Under the pieces are notes generated by a model. That model was not told the origin of the DNA. It ran no database searches and worked only from the letters and a program-made list of their open reading frames with translations. This document shows, one piece after another, positions 63,572 to 64,000 of a stretch of 64,000 nt of DNA; within the stretch, counting starts at the first letter, position 1; each line of letters begins with the position of its first letter. This DNA is from Hortaea werneckii (taxonomy: Eukaryota > Ascomycota > Dothideomycetes > Mycosphaerellales > Teratosphaeriaceae): contig JBAOKB010000054.1 of the NCBI GenBank assembly GCA_037044905.1, positions 434,001-498,000 on the forward strand. Reading direction: 5' to 3'. The translations under genes were made by a program, and so were the position numbers.

Positions 63572-64000
63572 CCTGAAGGTTCTCCTCTGTAGAACTGTGG
63601 TCGTTCGTAAGGAAACCAGAAGACCAAAGAACGGTCCAACAGCATCTTTGGCAACATATGAACTGCCATCTGAGGCCCTCAGACCTCGGAGTCTACAGGG
63701 TATAGCTTAGACAAGTGCCGAACTAATGCAGCAATATCTGCACGTAGGGATTTAGCCGAAATGGTAAAGCGGAACAGGCACCGGGCCATCAGCGCCAGCC
63801 GTGCCGTGTTGGTCCCCGTCAAGCCGCGCAAACACAATCTATGAAGCCAAATTTGGCCTTTATTGAGACATCATGGGATTCGCCGTGTGTTTGCCTGAAC
63901 AAGAGTCGGCCACGATGCGTGCACATTCCCGATAGAGTCTTGTTTGGATGCTGTTCCTTGATCAGACGTTGCCCGGCTGTGCCTCATCCATCGACTTTCG
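63572..64000. other. Upstream region of the GMC gene to the window end
   Basis: No further gene can be supported. It should contain the GMC promoter. Confidence 0.5.

Overview
The window looks like nuclear DNA of a filamentous ascomycete. Most protein genes carry short introns (about 45-65 nt) with GTRNGT donors, CTRAY branch sites and YAG acceptors. The families are fungal (Sfp1-type zinc finger, Zn2Cys6 and C2H2 regulators, Csn12, Ssh4-like SPRY protein, secreted GMC oxidase). A Dothideomycete is my best guess, but that is inference. All exon coordinates below were built by hand from splice signals, reading frame and remembered family sequences.

Left third (0.4-18.4 kb), mostly housekeeping: an Sfp1-like zinc-finger regulator, an SP-family sugar transporter with two microexons, an unrecognised 476-residue protein, tRNA-dihydrouridine synthase 3, a BAP31/Yet ER protein, a Csn12 PCI protein and ribosomal protein eL20. 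The gaps at 8.9-10.0 kb and 14.1-15.3 kb are dominated by homopurine/homopyrimidine tracts.

Middle (19.7-30.5 kb), an accessory catabolic-type locus: MFS transporter, C2H2 regulator, a PgdA/cyclic-imide-hydrolase-type metal hydrolase, and a zinc alcohol dehydrogenase read divergently from it and followed by an amidase. The enzyme mix suggests ring-opening of a cyclic imide or amide, half-amide hydrolysis and an alcohol/aldehyde step. From 30.6 to 39.7 kb the genes look core again: a copper P-type ATPase, a diverged second-type TATA-binding protein, a metallo-beta-lactamase-like protein and a PPxY/SPRY protein.

Right part (40-64 kb), accessory: a secreted GH31 with a sulfoquinovosidase-like active site, a second GH31, a MAL-type sugar transporter broken by four frameshifts, a Zn2Cys6 regulator, a frameshifted FAD oxidase, a frameshifted HAD hydrolase, an amino acid permease, another Zn2Cys6 regulator, an acetolactate-decarboxylase-fold protein that lacks the zinc ligands and is frameshifted, and a secreted GMC oxidoreductase.

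The most striking element lies between the two GH31 genes at 43401-43591. It is a tRNA-Tyr(GUA) gene with two introns: the normal one at position 37/38, and a 57-nt insertion in the D-arm with every hallmark of a spliceosomal intron (GTGAGT, TACTAAT, AAG) plus an internal 10-bp perfect hairpin. Removing both leaves an exact 73-nt cloverleaf.
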